Part shown: piece by piece, positions 59,901-64,000 of the stretch
Position numbering within the stretch: position 1 is the stretch's first letter
Layout: each line of letters starts with the position of its first letter
Source: Gracilariopsis chorda
Lineage: Eukaryota; Rhodophyta; Florideophyceae; Gracilariales; Gracilariaceae
Length of the DNA: 64,000 nt
Assembly (NCBI GenBank): GCA_003194525.1
Contig: NBIV01000105.1
Span: 62,001-126,000 of the forward strand
Direction: 5' to 3'
Notes under the pieces: generated by a model
Told to the model about the DNA's origin: nothing
Seen by the model: only the letters and a program-made list of their open reading frames with translations
Database searches by the model: none
Position numbers and translations under genes: made by a program

Positions 59901-61735
59901 GGGCGCAGAACGACATTTGTGCATAAATTCGAGCGCGTGTGGTTAGCGCCGTCAATGCAGCTTTGAGAATTTTCGAGTTTCGACATGTCCACATCGTACC
60001 AAAAGTAGAGTGACTGGCCATTCACTTGGAAGGAGAGCGAAAGGTTTTGCTCAGAGGTCAAAATCAAATCCACTCCGTATCGCCACTGTCTACACTGGAG
60101 AGATACTTTGCAAGGCCCGAAGCATATATGAACCTCGACTACCTTTCGTACTTTGAAAAAGTTCGATTGTATCGCACGCTTCCAGCCCACGTGCTTAACC
60201 AATACGAGGGAGACAGCAATCAGGTGCCCACAGACGACTGAGATCCGCCCATGTACGTGGTACAGCGCACGGAAGACGAGCAGTGCGTCGCAAGGATCAG
60301 AGGTTTTTCACCGTCCGACATTGAGCTCTTTGCTCTGCGCTTGCTGCTTATGAATCATGGCTCGAGCTCTTATGAAGATGCAAGGACTTTCAACGGACAT
60401 CAATATAGAACGTATCGTGAAACTGCGATGGTAAGCGGACTGCTTGCGGACGGATCCGAGTTTGATATTTCATTTCAAGAAGCAGTGCAGATCTACAGCA
60501 CGCCCTCCCAGCTACCACGTCTGGTTTTCACACTATACCACTTGGTCAAAGTACGGTCCCCGATCTCAACGTGCAGAACTATATGCGATATACAACTCTT
60601 GTCTTGGATGAGGTGTACAAGCTCTCTCAAAAGCTATTCGTGCTCATGGATGGGTTGCTCAAACATCTTCGCTGCAGTGGAATGGAAAACCCGGCTCCAT
60701 TTGGGGGCTTGACCATCGTTCTATCCGGGGACTACTCCCAGCTGCTTCCAGTGGTGCCGCAGGTGTACATGGAGGCCTGGCCAAGTAAAAATTTGAAACG
60801 ATTGTACACAAACATTCTCAACGGATTGCCATGGAAGAGTGAGCTGTGGACATTGTGCTCGGTTCAAGTGCTGTAACTCACCGAACAAGTACGTCAAGCC
60901 GATGATACGGCATTTACGTCGCGTGTACGTTCCATTGCACGCAATACAGTATCCAACAACGCTCCACTACCACTCCGATCTACCGGTGGCATGCAAAACG
61001 CCTACCAATGTCTGTCAAATGGCTTACAACACGACACAAGCAGGATGTGGATCTCAGCAAAATGCTCATTGCGTCCAAAAACCAGCTGGTCGAACATCAT
61101 GCGGCAGCGAAAGATCTGTTTCCTGGTGAGCGCTTCACTCTTCCGTCAGCGACAACCGTGCAACCTGATCTTGGACAGAACCAAGAGTCTAACTTCACCA
61201 GTACTATCCTCTCCGAGTTTTCATATCAGTATGCGCCTACTGGAGTACCGCCTCGTAAGTTGGACTTGATGATCGGTGTGCCAGTTATGGTAATTTTGAA
61301 CGTGCTGAATCCCGCTGTGGTCAACAGAAAGCTGTTCGTAGTCGTACGTGTCGATCAATTTACGATGCAGCGGGCTCGATTCGACGAAAACGGACGAGTT
61401 GTGGAACGACAGCTCCTACACCGACATCGAGTTTTCTTTGGCAGATATTTGCATGATTTGAAGGCAGTTCCCCATTCTTCTCGCGTTTTACGCTACCTTT
61501 CACAAAGGACAGGGAAACAGAGTTGAATGGCTTGGTTGGAAATGTGTGGTGCAACCTCTTCTGCGCCGGTCAGTTGTATGTCGCATTGTCGTGCGTTCGA
61601 AGGAACGACAATATGCTGCTCCTGCATGAACCGCAGCGCACATCCGCGAATGCGCACACAGTTCATCCCAGGCCTGTGGCCATCGCCAATTCAGTGCTGC
61701 CTGAAGCCATTCAGTTCTGCATTCCTCCACAACCA
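56901..61735 (+). pseudogene. Helitron Rep (HUH)-PIF1 helicase
   Basis: Single large Helitron protein, which nicks and joins DNA by its Rep domain and unwinds it by a PIF1-type helicase. N-terminus: seven-residue repeats (RANSGGA), then four PMEVEEDEIT-like acidic/Pro repeats. A zinc motif follows at about 57875-57990 (CKYCGCVLLGKET, CC). The Rep domain spans about 58590-59930: PSLFITITMNIWRADIQ; NVPHHQMLVCLEG in place of the HUH motif; and the tyrosine block YLMKYAFKQ. Helicase pieces follow from about 60080: LERYFARPEAY, LDEVYKLSQ (Walker B), PFGGLTIVLSGDYSQLLPV, and GQLYVALSCVRRNDN at the end. Walker A is missing; a deletion joins sequence near 60540. Stops (57060, 57609, 58158, 59924, 60240 and others), a shift in a CAA run near 58360 and two later shifts disable it. 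Confidence 0.9.
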
Positions 61736-61843
61736 TAATCATATTTCTTGCGTTTTTCATTCATTGAATTAAACTACTTGCTTTTCTGCTTTTGCTTTCT
61801 CCACACTTTTTTTCTTCTCACCGCTGTTTATCACTCCTCCACT

Positions 61844-61860
61844 GCGGCGCGCAGCGCCGC
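61844..61860. repeat. 3' hairpin of Helitron 3
   Basis: Identical 17-bp hairpin to the one in Helitron 1, again 28 bp before the closing CTTGTC. Confidence 0.85.
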
Positions 61861-61888
61861 CTGCGGCCAAATGCTGCTTCCTCTTGTC

Positions 61889-62100
61889 CATTCATCACTA
61901 AGTTTTGGCGACAAATCTGTCGTACTGCTCCACTCAATAATCGTCACGGCTATACTTTTCATCGTGGAAAAATGTTTTTAGCTTTTGTTCTTATAGCTTT
62001 TCATCATAATGTCCGACACATCCAAACTCTCGTTTCTGATTCGCGCCCTCTTTGCATCTCGACATGAATCTCTGTGTAGAGTTTTATATTCCGGTCTTTT
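61889..62100. promoter_or_regulatory. Upstream region of the CACTA copy 2 transposase
   Basis: Remaining right part of the divergent intergenic region after the Helitron insertions. Copy 1 has related sequence on the minus strand just above 26960 (a CTGTGTAGAGTT-like block). No defined promoter element is seen. Confidence 0.4.
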
Positions 62101-64000
62101 ATCTCTCTCTCTCGAATGGAGATTCTGGGATATGTGTGCCATCACGACAACAAATGTCGTTATGATAAGGGAAAGCTGGTTTCCAGAGAGACTGCAATGC
62201 TACATCTGGCAGCGGCACACGACCAAATTGAAAAACATGGACGTGATGAAAGCATCTTCTTGCCTCTACCCTGTGCCATCACTAGCTACTCCCAACTTTC
62301 TTTTCTGTACGCTCAGGGTATTGTAGTGGTTGAAGACGATATCCAAAATGCTCATGAGTATTCGCCGGAGTCAACGCAATCGATTAGTACAGAATCTGTA
62401 CTTTTATCAACCGGATCAGAGTCAGAAAGATCTTCTTGTGTCATACAAGAGTCGGAACATCTTATTGATCATGTTCATATCACATGTAGCGAAGTTTTCT
62501 CTGATACGATTGGAGGCATCCGACAGTTTATGTGCTTAGACCGAAAGTTTGCTCTGTTTATGGAAAACTATTCCAACGTACTTGGACTTGGAATCAAGCA
62601 CTTCGCTGACGACGCCTTCATGACTGATTTTAGCAAGGACATTTTGGGATCTGATAGACTTGAACGTCGGTATAAATCATTTTCGGGAGTACGCAACGCG
62701 CTTGTGCGTAATTCTGGACTGCATACAACTGAACTCCCAGCTTGTCCAAAATTTCACAAAGCTCTAGAAATGAAATCAGATGGATCATTTGTAAGGTTCT
62801 CATGTTGTACCGACGATCCCAATGACGCCGCTGATCTGTTTGAGTATATTCCGGTGTGGGAACGTATCGAGATGTTGCTTCAGAGTCCCATAGAGGGTTC
62901 ACTGCTTTTCAATTATATGTGAAATGGTAACTTTGAACACCGAGAGGGATTGAACAGCGACTTCTTCTCAGGCCGCATATTCCAGGATATTGTTTCAGAA
63001 AGAGGTGGTCGGGCGATGGTGAAATAAGACATATTTCCGGGTCTATCTGCAGATGGTGTGCAGCCTTTCAGATCAGATAACTACATCTACTGCATAGCTC
63101 TTTTTGTTATTGTAAACCTCCTGCTAGGTATTAGATTCAGAGCAAAGCGACTGCTACTGTTGCTTCTCATCGCCGGCCCAAATGAGTCAAAGGACCTTAC
63201 CAGCTTTCTTCGTCCATTTCTCACGGAAATTCAGAGCCTATCAACGGGAGGGAAAAATGCGGAGCTGTGGAATGGGGAACGCAGGCGGGTTAGAGTACAT
63301 CTGCTTTTTACTTTGGCGGACCTTCTAGCCATGAACAAGCTTACTCATCTTAAGGGTCCCAATGGGCTTGTGCCTTGCCGAGTTTGCCTAATTAATGGCT
63401 TTCACGTTCAGCATTGTTACTTTCCACCGGTTCTTTCTGGCCATGAAGAATCCGGAGCAAGGAGGAGGTCTGTAGAGTAAGTTTTGTGGGATCGGTCAAG
63501 TCTCCATCTCCGATCTCAAACTGAGGTGATGCAGGAGTATGAATGGTTTTGAGAATTGGAGTTTGAAATTCTGAAGCGAGAACTTGAACGCCATTTGAAA
63601 GAGAACGGATTCTCTTCTACCCGTTCTACAACTCTACTGGAATTGAATACCATGCGCTCATTCCGATCTTTTCCTATCGAAATCATGCATCTATTGTTTG
63701 AGAATGTTGCCAAAGATGTTGTTATTAGTTGGCCCAACGACTCTGTTCGACATGTGTAACTAGCCTATCTCTCCTCCCCAAAACGTCTTTCAAGCTGGGA
63801 AGTGCAACCTGAAAGCTTGTCAAAGGCTTTGGGTCCTACTACTGGGGAGCATCACGAGGCTTAGACAAACGAATAATACGGAAAGCATCCGAGTGGAAGT
63901 TGTTTACGATATCAACACGTCTTGTAATGATAGACGGATGGGTACATGCCAGAGTATTGAATGGGTGGAAGCACTTCTTTCAGCTCGTACGGCTCATTTG
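62101..64000 (+). pseudogene. CACTA transposase (Tnp2 family), copy 2, runs off the window
   Basis: Same protein as copy 1. One frame from 62116 to 63760 covers the zinc motif (CHHDNKCRYDKGKLVSRET), the acidic linker, LADLLAMNKLTHLKGPNG and VPCRVCLI (about 63320-63390), and PIEIMHLLFENVAKDV (about 63675). It is interrupted only by stops, at 62920, 63025, 63478, 63550 and 63757. After about 63820 the match to copy 1 continues in another frame (KASEWKLFTIS, DGWVHA). Fewer frame changes than copy 1 suggest it decayed later or more slowly. The C-terminus lies beyond the window. Its divergent partner gene is 7.5 kb to the left, beyond the Helitrons. Confidence 0.87.

Larger units (their letters stand above)
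55872..61888 (+). mobile_element. Helitron 3, Rep/helicase-bearing (6.0 kb), disrupted
   Basis: Begins TCAACACCCCCC directly at the end of Helitron 2. It has the same 5' structures as the short copies (GGCGTTGCGCC against GGCGCATCGCC, CAG run near 56028) and the same 3' hairpin (61844-61860) and close (CTTGTC). It carries about 1 kb of 5' non-coding sequence and one long Rep/helicase gene (56901-61735). Because the ends are shared, this copy is a plausible source of the enzyme that moved the two short ones. Its own gene is now broken. Confidence 0.82.
52690..64000 (+). mobile_element. CACTA (EnSpm) transposon, copy 2, partial, invaded by Helitrons
   Basis: Second copy of the element at 20.8-36.0 kb, inverted relative to it. 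Its second gene is on the minus strand (54838-52690) and its transposase on the plus strand from about 62100 to beyond the window edge. The divergent intergenic region, 0.8 kb in copy 1, is about 7.5 kb here because three Helitrons (54940-61888) sit inside it. Homology to copy 1 is clear at both protein and DNA level. The left end was not found; 52690 is merely where similarity to copy 1 fades. Strand is given for the transposase. Confidence 0.8.

Noticed and set aside
59402-60202. 266-codon open frame on the minus strand
   Set aside because: Antisense to the Helitron Rep domain; no motif of its own.
1-64000. tRNA, rRNA, CRISPR or bacterial operon features
   Set aside because: No cloverleaf, rRNA core, regularly spaced repeats or operon-like gene packing was found.

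Overview
The window looks like nuclear DNA of a red alga: a gene-poor, transposon-filled region in which every host gene I recognise is broken. The best taxonomic clue is a ferredoxin-nitrite reductase relic at 44.4-45.4 kb. Its plastid transit peptide begins MAFV, and a Phe next to the N-terminus is typical of rhodophyte and glaucophyte plastid targeting. The chromodomain Ty3/gypsy fossils, CACTA and Helitron elements also indicate a eukaryote. I see no rRNA, tRNA, CRISPR array or intact host gene.

Layout. 0-1.1 kb: Ty1/copia fossil (-). 2.1-2.6 kb: G-rich minisatellite. 5.6-8 kb: two Ty3/gypsy scraps. 11.1-13.6 kb: chromovirus fossil (-), with a ~0.4-kb MITE-like element at its upper edge. 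16.3-18.9 kb: two LTR-like repeats facing opposite ways. 18.2-37 kb: a second chromovirus fossil (+), its integrase split by a 15,174-bp CACTA (EnSpm) transposon at 20,799-35,972. That transposon is exactly delimited by CCCTAG terminal inverted repeats and a 3-bp ATC target duplication. 39.2-41.0 kb: unidentified coding relic (-). 42.0-42.8 kb: C2H2 zinc-finger relic (-). 44.4-45.4 kb: nitrite reductase pseudogene, abutting a Ty3/gypsy fossil that runs to 49.7 kb. 52.7 kb to the window end: a second CACTA copy in the opposite orientation, carrying a head-to-tail array of three Helitrons.

How the parts relate. Both CACTA copies have the same plan: a Tnp2-type transposase and a second, unrecognised gene transcribed divergently from a shared intergenic region. 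In copy 1 the second gene is followed by degraded host gene pieces, a Sel1-repeat gene and a CobW/ZNG1-type GTPase. Copy 1 is therefore a gene-capturing (Pack-CACTA-like) element with GTACGCC subterminal repeats. In copy 2 the divergent intergenic region was invaded by Helitrons: two ~465-bp non-autonomous copies directly abut a 6-kb Rep/helicase copy, and all share the same 5' and 3' terminal structures.

Most satisfying observations: the exactly delimited gene-carrying CACTA element, the two-gene CACTA family with an undescribed partner protein, and the tandem Helitron array. Long stretches in between hold no feature I can support. Domain calls come from reading the translations by eye, not from a database search.
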